Below, piece by piece: positions 1 to 8,167 of a stretch of 38,838 nucleotides of DNA. The translations under genes were made by a program, and so were the position numbers. Source of the stretch: Akkermansiaceae bacterium UBA2367 (GTDB lineage: Bacteria > Verrucomicrobiota > Verrucomicrobiia > Verrucomicrobiales > DEV007). Position 1 is the stretch's first letter; the number at the start of each line of letters is the position of its first letter. The notes below the pieces were generated by a model. The model worked only from the letters and a program-made list of their open reading frames with translations, had not been told where the DNA came from and did not search any database. Location: positions 1 through 38,838 of the forward strand of contig DDTJ01000022.1 in NCBI GenBank assembly GCA_002344525.1. Direction: 5' to 3'.

Positions 1-92
1 GAAAAAGTTCAGAATAGGCTCTAACAGCTTGATGATCAAGGATACTCGAATTTTCGGAAAAGTTTCTTATCATAATACCCTATCAAGGCATC
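1..92. other. AT-rich left edge without a recognised gene
   Basis: Bases 1-150 are much richer in A and T than the rest and carry no convincing coding frame. They may hold a promoter or be a boundary of transferred DNA. Too little is visible to decide. Confidence 0.4.
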
Positions 93-410
93 TTGTTTTT
101 CGACATAATTCAACAATGTGGTCCTTTGAAGACAAAACAAAAGATCGCATCATTTTTGGAGTCCGACCTCGCCGCTTCACGCGACTTGGGGCGCAGCGAG
201 AAAGCGGGCTTCGCCCTGATCGTTGGCTGGCACGAGAAGTGGCACGTCTCGCAAGGACTTCCATCGCGCCGCGATTCGCTCGACGATCTTCTGGCGAGCG
301 AAGGCGAGGGCGAAGGAGCGCAAACCTGGCAACTCGATCAATGGGCCGAGCACCGCCAAGCTGCCGTCGAGTCGGTCTCCACCACTCTCACCGCCGGAAA
401 CTCAAGATAA
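93..410 (+). CDS. Possible truncated or hypothetical ORF, about 105 aa
   Basis: An open frame beginning at a TTG and ending 23 bases inside the convergent CHAT gene. From about base 150 the codons look like those of neighbouring genes, with G or C mostly at third positions, whereas bases 1-150 are AT-rich and look non-coding. The peptide has no membrane segment. It contains a Trp-rich stretch (GWHEKWHV, then TWQLDQWAEH) that faintly recalls the N-terminal extension of some integron-type tyrosine recombinases, but no catalytic domain follows. It could be the surviving 5' end of a broken recombinase gene, a small free-standing protein, or chance. The start is uncertain; other in-frame TTG codons lie downstream. 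Confidence 0.3.
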   Translation: MFFDIIQQCGPLKTKQKIASFLESDLAASRDLGRSEKAGFALIVGWHEKWHVSQGLPSRRDSLDDLLASEGEGEGAQTWQLDQWAEHRQAAVESVSTTLTAGNSR

Positions 411-3375
411 ACGGCCCCGCCAACCGCACCGCAGCGGCCAGCCCCTGCTCTTCCCGGAACTGCTTCAAATACGCCGCCTGCACCTCCGACGCGACTTCGA
501 CGGGGGAACGCCCGCCGCCTTTCAGCGCCGCGTAGAAGTCGATCATGAACAGGGCCGTCTCGCGGTCGGCGACGGGCCAGAGGGTCAGCAGGAGATTCTC
601 CGCCCCCGCCTCGATCAGCCCGCGCCGCATCCCGAGCACGCCCTCGCCGGATCGCGATTCGCCGAGTCCGGTCTCGCACGCCGAGAGCACCACCAGCCAA
701 GTGCCCGCGAGGTCGAGACGCGCCATCTCCTCGGCGGTGAGGATGCCGTCGTTGGCCGTGTCGAGGATGCGTCCGGCGCCCCATTCCCGCAAGGTCGCCT
801 CGGCCCCGGTGAGGGCGATGCCGCTGCGGTGCATGGGATTGTCGAGGACCACGTCGGAGAAGCTTTCGAGCGACGCGGCGCGCCCCCCGTCCCCCTCGGC
901 GGCGAGCCAGTAGCCCTGCGCCCGCTGCATGGCATCGGTGCGGCCCGTGCGCGGCAAGTAGAAGCCGTGGGTCGCAAGGTGGAGCACGCCCGGCCGCTTG
1001 ACTGCGTTCACCGCCGCCTCGGTCGCCCCGCTTTCGAGGTGGCTGTTGATCGACCAGCGCCATTCCTTCGCGATCAACTCGCGCAGGGCCTCCTCCTCCG
1101 CCTTCGTCCCCGGCAGGGGGGAGAGGCCGATGCGCCCGAGCACGCCGCGCATGGAGACGGCGGCGGCTCCGCCGAAATCCCTCGCCGCCGCGAGCTTCGC
1201 GGTCGTGGGGGTCTGGAAGTCGGGATTGGCTACGATCTCCATCGACTCCGTCCGGGCCGGTCTCGTCTCGCGGAGCAGGTCGCGGCCCGAGGAGACGTAG
1301 GACAACGGCCAGACCTCGCCAACGAAGCGGCCGTCCGGCGCGAGGAGGGTCGCGAAGGAGAGGAAATTCAGATCTCCGTCGGGCGAAAGGATCACTGGCT
1401 TGCCCGCCGCCGGTAGATGCGGCGCGAGGGGATCCCACACGGTCTTGCCGAGGGCGACGAGGAGGGTCTTCATGTCGGCGTCAGCCACGTCGGAGCGCAC
1501 CGCCTGCGCGTAGAGAATCATGCCTTCCTCGACCTTCCCGGCGAGGTCGAGGGGGACGAAAACCGGGGCGACCCCCGCCTTCAAGACCACGGCCCCGTAG
1601 CGCGGCTGGAAACGCCCCGGCGCGGTGAAGTCGCGGTAGCGGATGAACTCGACGAGCGCCCCGCCCTCGGGCAGGGCCGCGACGACCTCGGCCACGCTGG
1701 TGTCGATGGCGTCGCGGGCGGTGTTTTCCCGGCCCTCCCCCGCCCCGGCGCGCAGCTTCGCCTCCAAGGCGGCGATGCGCTGTTTCAATTCGACGGCTTT
1801 CGCGTCGCCGCTCCCGGCACCGCCGAGGATCGCTTCCATGAGACGACGACGCAGCGCCTCCAGCTCCTCCAAGGCCTTCGCCAGTTCCGGGTCGCTCGCC
1901 TTGGCGGCGAGGCCGCGGTCTTCGAGGAGCGATTCGAGGACGATGCCCTTGGTCCGCAGCACGGTTCCGGCGAGCGCTTCGTCCAAACCGAGGCTGGCGT
2001 GGAGGCTCCAGAGATCGACCGAGGAGCGGTAGGCGAGCCGCATGGCTTCGTCGGCGAAGGCGAGGACTTCGGAGAGATTCCGCATTCGACCCTCCAGGAC
2101 CGCATCCGCAACCCTCTTCGCTCCGGCTGCATCCCCGGCGGCCTTGGCGAGGAGCGCCCGGCTCTCCTCGATCTCCAGCAGGGCGGGGTGGCCCTCGGGG
2201 TAATGTTGTTTTGTCAGGGCGGCGGCTTGGTCGTAGGCTTGCGCAGCCTCCGCGTGCTCGCCGAGGATAGCGCGGAGGTCGCCGATGAGCCTCAGGCTCT
2301 CCTCGGGACGGATCACGTTGTATTCGAGGGTGAGATGGCGCTGCGGCGAAAAGTCCTCGCCCCGTTTCGCGAGCCCCTCCAGCATCAGGTCGAGGGCGGC
2401 CCGCTCCTGTCCCGCCGCGCGGAGGACGAGGGCGGCGCGTTCGTAGACGAGGTAGTTCGTGCTGATCTCGACGCCTTCCATCGTCTTCTGGATGGTCTCC
2501 GCCGGCATCGCCGGGTTCGTCCGCAACGTCGTCTCGGCCCATTTGCGGTAGAGCGGCAGCACCTCCAAGGCGGCCTTGCGGGCCTCCTCGGCGAAGCCCA
2601 CCGCCTCCTTGTGGCTCCCGCGCAGGCTCGCGACCTCGGCCAGTTCCATGAGCAGGTGCGAGCGCCCCCGGAGATGGTTCATCTTGGCTTGGTCGCTGAA
2701 ATCATTCTCGACCCCGCCTAGGAATTGCAGAAACTTCTCCCAAGCCTCGTCCAGTTCCTCGATCCGCGTCACGATGGCCTCGGCGGATTTCGCGTAGTCG
2801 CCGGTGGCGCGGTGGAAGCTGCCCTCCATCGAGGAGATTTCCATGATCATGTAGCCCACCGACTGGCCGTCTTGCGCCTGCTTCTTCCACAGGGGCAGGA
2901 TCGCAATGGCGTCCTCGAAGGCTTTCGTGGCCCGCTCGATGTCCCCCGCAGCGAGGTAGAAATTCGTCAGTCCGCGCAGGCTGAGGCGGACGCGATCGTC
3001 GATCATGGCCTGCAGTTGCGGAGCCGACTGGGGCGGCAGGCCGGGAAGCATCTCGATCGCCCGGGCTTGGTCCACGCTGGCGAGAAGATCCTCCTCGGCC
3101 CCCGCGAAATCGCCCCGGTTGTAGCGGATCGAGGCGCGGTTGTGCAGCGCCGAGTTCAACTGGATGCCCATGGTGAAGTCCGTGGCCCTCGGGGTCAGGG
3201 CCTCGATCAGCTTGCCCGCCACCGCCTCGGCCCCGGCCTGGTCGTTGGCCGTCGATTTCTCGGTGAGTTCGTCCCACAGGGCCTGAATACCCGGTGGGTT
3301 CTGCGCGGGGGCGGGGCAAACGAGCAGGCCGAAGAGGCATCCGAAAGCGAGTGTGGCGGAGAGGGGGCGGAGCAT
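388..3375 (-). CDS. Secreted TPR-CHAT domain protein (caspase-like protease fold)
   Basis: A 995-aa protein. The frame is open for 101 codons further upstream, but the ATG at 3375 is chosen because it starts a clean signal peptide (MLRPLSATLAFGCLFGLLVC, then PAPAQ). Residues about 30-520 are helical TPR-like repeats, followed by a charged helical stretch near 570-640 and a C-terminal CHAT domain. Both CHAT catalytic residues are present: His803 in HLATHGF and Cys900 in LSACETGLG. CHAT domains are caspase/separase-like cysteine proteases, and TPR-CHAT architectures are known from defence and regulated-proteolysis proteins, but this one is predicted to be exported. It is divergent from the HAD gene across 121 bases. 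Substrate and partner are unknown. Family assignment is firm; role is open. Confidence 0.9.
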   Translation of the reverse strand: MLRPLSATLAFGCLFGLLVCPAPAQNPPGIQALWDELTEKSTANDQAGAEAVAGKLIEALTPRATDFTMGIQLNSALHNRASIRYNRGDFAGAEEDLLASVDQARAIEMLPGLPPQSAPQLQAMIDDRVRLSLRGLTNFYLAAGDIERATKAFEDAIAILPLWKKQAQDGQSVGYMIMEISSMEGSFHRATGDYAKSAEAIVTRIEELDEAWEKFLQFLGGVENDFSDQAKMNHLRGRSHLLMELAEVASLRGSHKEAVGFAEEARKAALEVLPLYRKWAETTLRTNPAMPAETIQKTMEGVEISTNYLVYERAALVLRAAGQERAALDLMLEGLAKRGEDFSPQRHLTLEYNVIRPEESLRLIGDLRAILGEHAEAAQAYDQAAALTKQHYPEGHPALLEIEESRALLAKAAGDAAGAKRVADAVLEGRMRNLSEVLAFADEAMRLAYRSSVDLWSLHASLGLDEALAGTVLRTKGIVLESLLEDRGLAAKASDPELAKALEELEALRRRLMEAILGGAGSGDAKAVELKQRIAALEAKLRAGAGEGRENTARDAIDTSVAEVVAALPEGGALVEFIRYRDFTAPGRFQPRYGAVVLKAGVAPVFVPLDLAGKVEEGMILYAQAVRSDVADADMKTLLVALGKTVWDPLAPHLPAAGKPVILSPDGDLNFLSFATLLAPDGRFVGEVWPLSYVSSGRDLLRETRPARTESMEIVANPDFQTPTTAKLAAARDFGGAAAVSMRGVLGRIGLSPLPGTKAEEEALRELIAKEWRWSINSHLESGATEAAVNAVKRPGVLHLATHGFYLPRTGRTDAMQRAQGYWLAAEGDGGRAASLESFSDVVLDNPMHRSGIALTGAEATLREWGAGRILDTANDGILTAEEMARLDLAGTWLVVLSACETGLGESRSGEGVLGMRRGLIEAGAENLLLTLWPVADRETALFMIDFYAALKGGGRSPVEVASEVQAAYLKQFREEQGLAAAVRLAGPFILSFRR

Positions 3376-3496
3376 GGGTCCAAGTCTAAAGGCATTCCGG
3401 CAGGATGGGCAACGATGGAATCGCGGGGCGGCCCGAGCATGGCGAAGCGGAAAACTTGATTCCGCCCTATTCTTGGCGAGGGTCCGGCATCGAGAC

Positions 3497-4105
3497 ATGT
3501 CCCCGATCCGGCAAACCTTCCTCTTCGACATCGGAAACGTGATCCTGCCGTTCGACTTCACGATCTCGGCCCGCAAGCTCGCCGCGCATTCGCGAGCGAC
3601 GGCGGAGGAGATCCTGCCGCTGGTCTCCCCTCTCACGGTGGATCTCGAACTCGGCAACACCTCGCCCGCGGACTTCATCGCCGCCGCCTCGGAACGGATC
3701 GGCTACGAGGGAGATCCGGAGTTCCTCCGCTCCGCCTTCGCCGACATCTTCGATCCGAACCTGCCCATGATCTCCTTCATCGAGTCGCTCAAAGCGGAGG
3801 GCGCGCCGCTCTACCTGCTCTCGAACACGAACGCGATCCACGCGTCCTTCTTCGAGGCGGCCTACCCTGTCTTCGGCCTCTTCGACGGCGGGATCTACTC
3901 GCACGAAGTCGGCCTGATGAAGCCCGATCCGGCGATCTACGAACTGGCGAAAACCACCCTGCCGCTCGACCCGGCCCGCACGATCTACATCGACGACCTC
4001 GCCGCAAACTGCGAGACAGGCGCGGCGGCGGGCTTCCGCTCCGTGGTCTACGCGAAGGAGAGGCATGCCGAATTTCTGAAGACGGTGGCGGCGCTGCGTG
4101 GGTGA
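3497..4105 (+). CDS. HAD-superfamily phosphatase, YihX-like
   Basis: A 202-aa cytoplasmic protein. The start at 3497 puts the motif-I nucleophile at residue 11 (FLFDIGNVILPFD), the usual distance from the N-terminus; the frame is open further upstream but shows no family sequence there. Motif II is LLSNTN, motif III is in the KPDPAIYEL segment, and motif IV is IYIDDLAANCETGAAAGF. The D-x-GNV form of motif I is typical of YihX-type sugar-phosphate (glucose-1-phosphate) phosphatases. Length matches that family. It is divergent from the CHAT gene and converges on the metallopeptidase gene. Exact substrate cannot be read from sequence. Confidence 0.88.
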   Translation: MSPIRQTFLFDIGNVILPFDFTISARKLAAHSRATAEEILPLVSPLTVDLELGNTSPADFIAAASERIGYEGDPEFLRSAFADIFDPNLPMISFIESLKAEGAPLYLLSNTNAIHASFFEAAYPVFGLFDGGIYSHEVGLMKPDPAIYELAKTTLPLDPARTIYIDDLAANCETGAAAGFRSVVYAKERHAEFLKTVAALRG

Positions 4106-4150
4106 GCGCCGTCCATCGGACACAGCGCGGATGGAGCATCCCGGCGACAC

Positions 4151-4861
4151 TCACTCCAATACGGCCGCCCCCCAGATTTCCCGGAGGAGGGCGAAGATCT
4201 CCGGCTCCTCGTGCTTGAGCTGGCCGTGGACGAAAGGGACGAAGTCGTTCGTGCCAAAGTAGGCTTCGGTCATCTCGGCGAAGAACTCCTTCTCGTTGGT
4301 GAGGGCGTAGTGGGGAACGAACCTCCCCGACACATGCAGCACCATGCGACCGTGGCCCGAGGCGACATAGCGCTCCCACGCCTCTTTGACGCGCCCGTCC
4401 CCGTAGCCGAGAACCTGGTCGTGGTAGGCGTGCGCCAGTTCGTGCATGACGCACCAAGGCTGGGTCTGCTGGTGGCGCGGGTCGAGGAAGCGCGCCGCCA
4501 CGGGGATGTGGACGGCCTTGGCGAGATCGGGGGAGAAGCCGTTCTTCCGCAACCAATCGACCGAGGGATGGTATTGCATCGAGGTGAGGGAGCCGTGGTC
4601 CCGGTCGAGGAAAATGCGGACCTCGCGCAGACGTTCGACCTTGTCCGCCGACACGACGGAAACGATCCCGGCGAGGCTGGCGCGGAGCAGGGCAATGGCC
4701 TTCCCTCCCTCCTCAGCCCCCTCGCCCTCCAGAAGGCGCACATCGACGAGCACGGTCCAGCCCTCGATCTCGCGGGACTCGTGACGACCGGGCTGGTCGT
4801 CGGCATGGAGGGAGGCAAGAAACGCCAAGGCGCAGAGAACGGGGAAGAATCGGGCGGACAT
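4151..4861 (-). CDS. Secreted zinc metallopeptidase-like protein (HELAH)
   Basis: A 236-aa protein. The ATG at 4861 is chosen because it gives a signal peptide (MSARFFPVLCALAFLASLHA). The zincin motif is residues 140-144 (VMHELAHAYHDQ), with a likely third ligand, Glu196, in EFFAEMTEAYFG about 50 residues later. The arrangement resembles gluzincins of the anthrax-lethal-factor/MtfA kind. The protein is therefore probably an exported zinc-dependent peptidase, though no substrate is suggested by its neighbours. It is transcribed away from nuoB and converges with the HAD phosphatase gene. An upstream in-frame ATG at 4954 would add 31 residues without family sequence. Confidence 0.75.
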   Translation of the reverse strand: MSARFFPVLCALAFLASLHADDQPGRHESREIEGWTVLVDVRLLEGEGAEEGGKAIALLRASLAGIVSVVSADKVERLREVRIFLDRDHGSLTSMQYHPSVDWLRKNGFSPDLAKAVHIPVAARFLDPRHQQTQPWCVMHELAHAYHDQVLGYGDGRVKEAWERYVASGHGRMVLHVSGRFVPHYALTNEKEFFAEMTEAYFGTNDFVPFVHGQLKHEEPEIFALLREIWGAAVLE

Positions 4862-5047
4862 GGCGACGAGTCTGACCGAAGGACGGGGTTCGCGCAAGCT
4901 TCCCCATTGGAATGCTCCAAACGAACGCACGTTGATGCCCCAGTCCACATCCACTATTTTGATGTATCCACTAAAACGCCAACTGAGTGAGCAGTTTGCG
5001 AAACACCGCGCCTTCCCCCACCCCAGAGGCTCGCCACAAAACCCAGC

Positions 5048-5065
5048 TTGTGAAATTTTTCACAA
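5048..5065. promoter_or_regulatory. CRP/FNR-family operator-like palindrome upstream of nuoB
   Basis: The 18-base sequence TTGTGAAATTTTTCACAA is a perfect inverted repeat with 8-base arms and contains TGTGA-N6-TCACA, the consensus for CRP-type regulators. It sits 68 bases before the nuoB start codon in an intergenic region otherwise lacking gene content. The match is seen directly; binding by a CRP homologue is inferred. Confidence 0.6.
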
Positions 5066-5071
5066 ACTCCC

Positions 5072-5099
5072 TTGCCCCGCCCCGGCGGCGGCGTAAGCT
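5072..5099 (+). promoter_or_regulatory. Candidate promoter for nuoBC
   Basis: TTGCCC (5072-5077), a 16-base spacer and TAAGCT (5094-5099) form a weak sigma-70-like promoter directly downstream of the CRP-type palindrome. With this reading the palindrome would be centred roughly 50 bases before the transcription start. The boxes are weak and this is only a candidate. Confidence 0.3.
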
Positions 5100-5132
5100 T
5101 GGCGGAAACGGGGAGGCGATCCCCGCGACGCC

Positions 5133-5678
5133 ATGGCCGAGACAAACGCGCAGCACGCCGCCTACGACTCCAAAATCGAGGGCAACATCATCTTCACGAG
5201 GGTCGATACCGCGATCAACTGGATGCGGAAGAACTCCCTCTGGCCCATGCCCATGGGGCTCGCCTGCTGCGCGATCGAGCTGATGGGGACGGGGGCCTCG
5301 CGCTACGACATCGCCCGCTTCGGCGCAGAGGTGATGCGCTTCTCCCCGCGCCAAGCCGACGTCATGATCGTCGCCGGCACCGTCACCTACAAAATGGCCC
5401 TCGCGGTGAAGCGCATCTGGGACCAGATGCCCGCGCCGAAGTGGTGCATCGCCATGGGGGCCTGCGCCTCCTCGGGCGGGATGTATCGCAGCTACGCCGT
5501 CCTTCAAGGGATCGACAACCTCATCCCCGTCGATGTCTACGTCTCCGGCTGCCCGCCGCGTCCCGAGGCCCTGCTGGAGGGGCTGATGAAGCTCCAAGCG
5601 AAGATCGACAAGGAAAGCTCCGCCCTCAGCCACTTCAAAACCGAAGCCCCTGCCGAAGCCGCCGGAGTTCCCGCATGA
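5133..5678 (+). CDS. nuoB: NADH-quinone oxidoreductase subunit B
   Basis: A 181-aa complex I subunit that binds cluster N2, the last iron-sulfur centre before quinone. The ligand cysteines are present: the Cys45-Cys46 pair in GLACCAIELM, Cys111 in MGACASSGG and Cys140 in VSGCPPRPE. Length is normal. Its stop overlaps the start of nuoC (ATGA), so the two are translationally coupled. No nuoA lies upstream and no nuoD follows, so this pair is separated from the rest of the nuo genes. A CRP-like palindrome and a weak promoter lie upstream. Confidence 0.97.
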   Translation: MAETNAQHAAYDSKIEGNIIFTRVDTAINWMRKNSLWPMPMGLACCAIELMGTGASRYDIARFGAEVMRFSPRQADVMIVAGTVTYKMALAVKRIWDQMPAPKWCIAMGACASSGGMYRSYAVLQGIDNLIPVDVYVSGCPPRPEALLEGLMKLQAKIDKESSALSHFKTEAPAEAAGVPA

Positions 5679-6244
5679 CCACCGTCCTCTCCATCCTGCG
5701 CGACCGTTTCGCCGAAGCCGTGCTCGACACGGTGGAGTTCCGTGGCGAGCACACCGTGATCGTCGAGAAGGCGAAGGCGCTGGAAATCCTGCGCTACTGC
5801 CGCGACGAACTCGGTTTCGACTACCTGATCGACATCAGCAGCCTCGACCACTACGGCGAGGAGCCGCGCTGGGAGATGGTCTATGAACTCTACGCCCTCG
5901 GCAACGGGGCGAGGCACCATCTGCGCGTCAAATACCGACTTCCCGAAGGGGAAAAAGCGTCGTCCGTCTCCGGCGTCTGGCCGACGGCGGAATGGCACGA
6001 GCGCGAGGCCTACGACATGATGGGGATCGAGTTCGACGGTCTTGCGGACCATCGCCGCATCCTCATGTGGGAGGGCTACCCCTACTTCCCCCTTCGCAAG
6101 GATTTTCCTCTCGCGGGCCGTCCCAGCGAAATGCCCGAAGTGGCCTTCACCGAGCGCGCCCCGCTCGCGGGCGGCCCTTTCGTGACCTCGCCGACCTCGT
6201 CGGGCACTCCACATCGCGAGCCGCGTTCGCGCGAGATGGATTGA
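5675..6244 (+). CDS. nuoC: NADH-quinone oxidoreductase subunit C
   Basis: A 189-aa peripheral-arm subunit of complex I, corresponding to the 30-kDa subunit. The start at 5675 overlaps the nuoB stop, has a GGAG upstream, and begins the family sequence; the frame is open far upstream but only as nuoB antiphase. The hallmark segment EWHEREAYDMMGIEF followed by DHRRILMWEGYPYFPLRKDFPL is clear. The C-terminal 25-30 residues are proline- and threonine-rich and look unstructured. The next gene converges, so nuoD must be elsewhere or absent. Confidence 0.95.
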   Translation: MTTVLSILRDRFAEAVLDTVEFRGEHTVIVEKAKALEILRYCRDELGFDYLIDISSLDHYGEEPRWEMVYELYALGNGARHHLRVKYRLPEGEKASSVSGVWPTAEWHEREAYDMMGIEFDGLADHRRILMWEGYPYFPLRKDFPLAGRPSEMPEVAFTERAPLAGGPFVTSPTSSGTPHREPRSREMD

Positions 6245-6275
6245 TCCCGATGCGGTCGTTCGCATCGAGCATCCT

Positions 6276-6716
6276 TCAATCCTCACGCGAACGCCCCGAC
6301 GAGGCGTCCCTGCGAGCGGCCCACCACAGCCACAGCCCCGCCGCGACCAAGCCCAAATTCTGCGCGATCTTCACCGGGTAGTTCATCGCCTCCGCGCTGC
6401 CGAAGCAGCCGCAGGAAATGTCCAGCCCGCGCACCCACGCGCTGGCCACCGCGACGGTGAACCCGAGAAGCAATAGGGTAAGGAGGGCGACCGCACCCTG
6501 TCGGGTCCGCTCCCACATCGTGCCGAGTCCGGCGAAGACCTCCAACCAAGGCAGAAAATGGGCGAGGGCCGGGGCGACCGGATCGCCGACGATCCGGAAA
6601 TTCCGCACCGCTTCGGCGAAGGAGATCGGATTTTTGACCTTCGCAATCCCGCTCCAGACGAAGAGCGCGCCAAAGGCGAGCGAGGCGAGGAGGACGATCC
6701 AGCCTTTCGCTTTCAT
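6276..6716 (-). CDS. MauE/DoxX-like membrane protein
   Basis: A 146-aa protein with four hydrophobic segments (about 7-23, 49-65, 74-95 and 117-133). The motif DISCGCFGS (Cys102, Cys104) just after the third segment is the signature of the MauE/DoxX-like group, thought to handle thiol redox or maturation of exported dehydrogenases. The start overlaps the glcF stop (ATGA), so it is the last gene of the glcD-glcF unit and probably supports that oxidase. This link is from context, not demonstrated. The frame extends upstream inside glcF without family sequence. Confidence 0.8.
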   Translation of the reverse strand: MKAKGWIVLLASLAFGALFVWSGIAKVKNPISFAEAVRNFRIVGDPVAPALAHFLPWLEVFAGLGTMWERTRQGAVALLTLLLLGFTVAVASAWVRGLDISCGCFGSAEAMNYPVKIAQNLGLVAAGLWLWWAARRDASSGRSRED

Positions 6717-8053
6717 TCCGCGGCGCCTGTCTTCTCCGCCCGGTAGGCGGCGGCGAGGAGGGAGACGGGATGCCTCACTTCGATTCCCTCCCCCACCCCG
6801 TTCTGGATCTGCAAATGGCAGCCGGGATTCGCCGTGGCCACGAGTGAGGCCCCGGTCTTCGCGATGCAGACGGCCTTCTCGGTTTGGAGCTTCGCGGCCT
6901 GCTCCGGCTGGGTGATGTTGTAGACGCCCGCGCTGCCGCAGCAGTGGGTCGCGTTTTCCAGCTCGACGAATTCGAGTCCGGGAATGGCCTTCAACACTTC
7001 GCGCGGTTGCTTCGAGATGCCCTGACCGTGGCACAAATGGCAAGCCTCGTGGTAGGTCATGCGTTGCGGGGCGGAGGCCGCTGCCTCGGGCTTTCGGAAG
7101 CCGATCTCGACGAGCCATTGCGAAATGTCGCGAGCCTTCGCGTCCCAGAGGGCCGCCTTTTCTCGGTAGGCGGAATCGTGTTCCAAAAGGTTCGAGAAAT
7201 GCTTCAGGTGCGAACCGCAACCCGCCGCGTTCGTGATGACGGCGTCGAGCGAATCGAGGTCAAACTGGTCGAGCATGCGCCGAGCCTGCGCCGCCGCCTG
7301 TTCGAGGTCGCCGTTGTGAGCGTGGAGCGATCCGCAGCAGCCCTGCGCCCGTGGCGTCACGACTTCGCAGCCGTTGGCGAGCAGCGCATCGACGGTGTCG
7401 CGGTTCACGTCGGAGAAGACGAGATCCTGCACGCAGCCGGTGAGCATGCCGACCCGGTATTTCCGCGCCGACGGACTTTCGACCTCGCGGATGAGCCGGT
7501 CGGAGAAATGGCGGCAGACGGTCGGCGTGGTCGGTTCGAGATTCCGCAGGTTGGCGGGCAGCAGCCGCAGCAGGCCGCTTTTCCTGACCAAGGCGCAAAG
7601 CCCGCTCGCTTGATAGAGCCAGAGCATCCGTCCGACGGCGCGGAGCATCCACGGCTTCGCGAAGAGCTGGCGCAGGGTCAGCCAACGCCAGAAGCGGCGA
7701 CCGGGGGTAAAGAGCACATCATGAGCCTCGACCTCGGCGCGGGCGTGCTCGAAGAGCTTCGGATAATCGACCCCCGCCGGGCAGGCGGTGGTGCAGGCGA
7801 GGCAGCCGAGGCAGTAATACATCTCTTCGCCGAACTCACGCGTCACTTCGAGATCGCCGTCGGCGATGGCCCGCATCAGGGCGATGCGACCGCGCGGGCT
7901 GTTGCGCTCGATCCGCGTCTCAAGGTAGGTGGGGCAAGTCGGCAGGCACATGCCGCAGTGCATGCATTGCTGGACCACGGAGTAGTCGAGATCGGCGAGG
8001 TGACGCAGGGGTTTGAACTCCGTCTCCGAATGGGATGGTGGGTTGATTTTCAC
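6713..8053 (-). CDS. glcF: Glycolate oxidase iron-sulfur subunit
   Basis: A 446-aa protein with two N-terminal 4Fe-4S motifs, Cys30-33-36-40 (CMHCGMCLPTC) and Cys81-84-87-91 (CLGCLACTTAC), and two CCG domains later on (QGCCGSLHAH and HCCGSAGVYN). This is the GlcF/heterodisulfide-reductase-like layout that passes electrons from the flavoprotein GlcD towards the quinone pool. It lies downstream of glcD on the same strand, separated by a 103-base gap filled by an inverted repeat, and overlaps the mauE-like gene. Related D-lactate or 2-hydroxyglutarate dehydrogenases share the architecture, so the exact 2-hydroxy acid is not certain. Confidence 0.92.
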   Translation of the reverse strand: MKINPPSHSETEFKPLRHLADLDYSVVQQCMHCGMCLPTCPTYLETRIERNSPRGRIALMRAIADGDLEVTREFGEEMYYCLGCLACTTACPAGVDYPKLFEHARAEVEAHDVLFTPGRRFWRWLTLRQLFAKPWMLRAVGRMLWLYQASGLCALVRKSGLLRLLPANLRNLEPTTPTVCRHFSDRLIREVESPSARKYRVGMLTGCVQDLVFSDVNRDTVDALLANGCEVVTPRAQGCCGSLHAHNGDLEQAAAQARRMLDQFDLDSLDAVITNAAGCGSHLKHFSNLLEHDSAYREKAALWDAKARDISQWLVEIGFRKPEAAASAPQRMTYHEACHLCHGQGISKQPREVLKAIPGLEFVELENATHCCGSAGVYNITQPEQAAKLQTEKAVCIAKTGASLVATANPGCHLQIQNGVGEGIEVRHPVSLLAAAYRAEKTGAAE

Positions 8054-8086
8054 TATTGAAAGCTATTGGCTCCGAAGAGGGTTGGA

Positions 8087-8167
8087 ACCACGGATGAACA
8101 CGAATTCACACGAATTGGCTCCGCTGGCTGGTTCCTGAATTGGTATCCATTCGTGTTCATCCGTGGT
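8087..8167. repeat. 19-bp inverted repeat of the CACGGATGAACACG family
   Basis: The arm ACCACGGATGAACACGAAT at 8087-8105 is the exact reverse complement of 8149-8167, with 43 bases between. The right arm overlaps the last codons and the TGA of glcD (8157-8159), so the end of GlcD (DHG-stop) is encoded by the repeat. Related copies occur at 38739-38753 and at the window end (38819-38838). The structure could fold between glcD and glcF mRNA. Confidence 0.9.

Noticed and set aside
388..3375. TPR-CHAT gene considered as part of a type III-E CRISPR (craspase) system
   Set aside because: It has a signal peptide and there is no gRAMP effector, Cas1/Cas2 or repeat array in the window.
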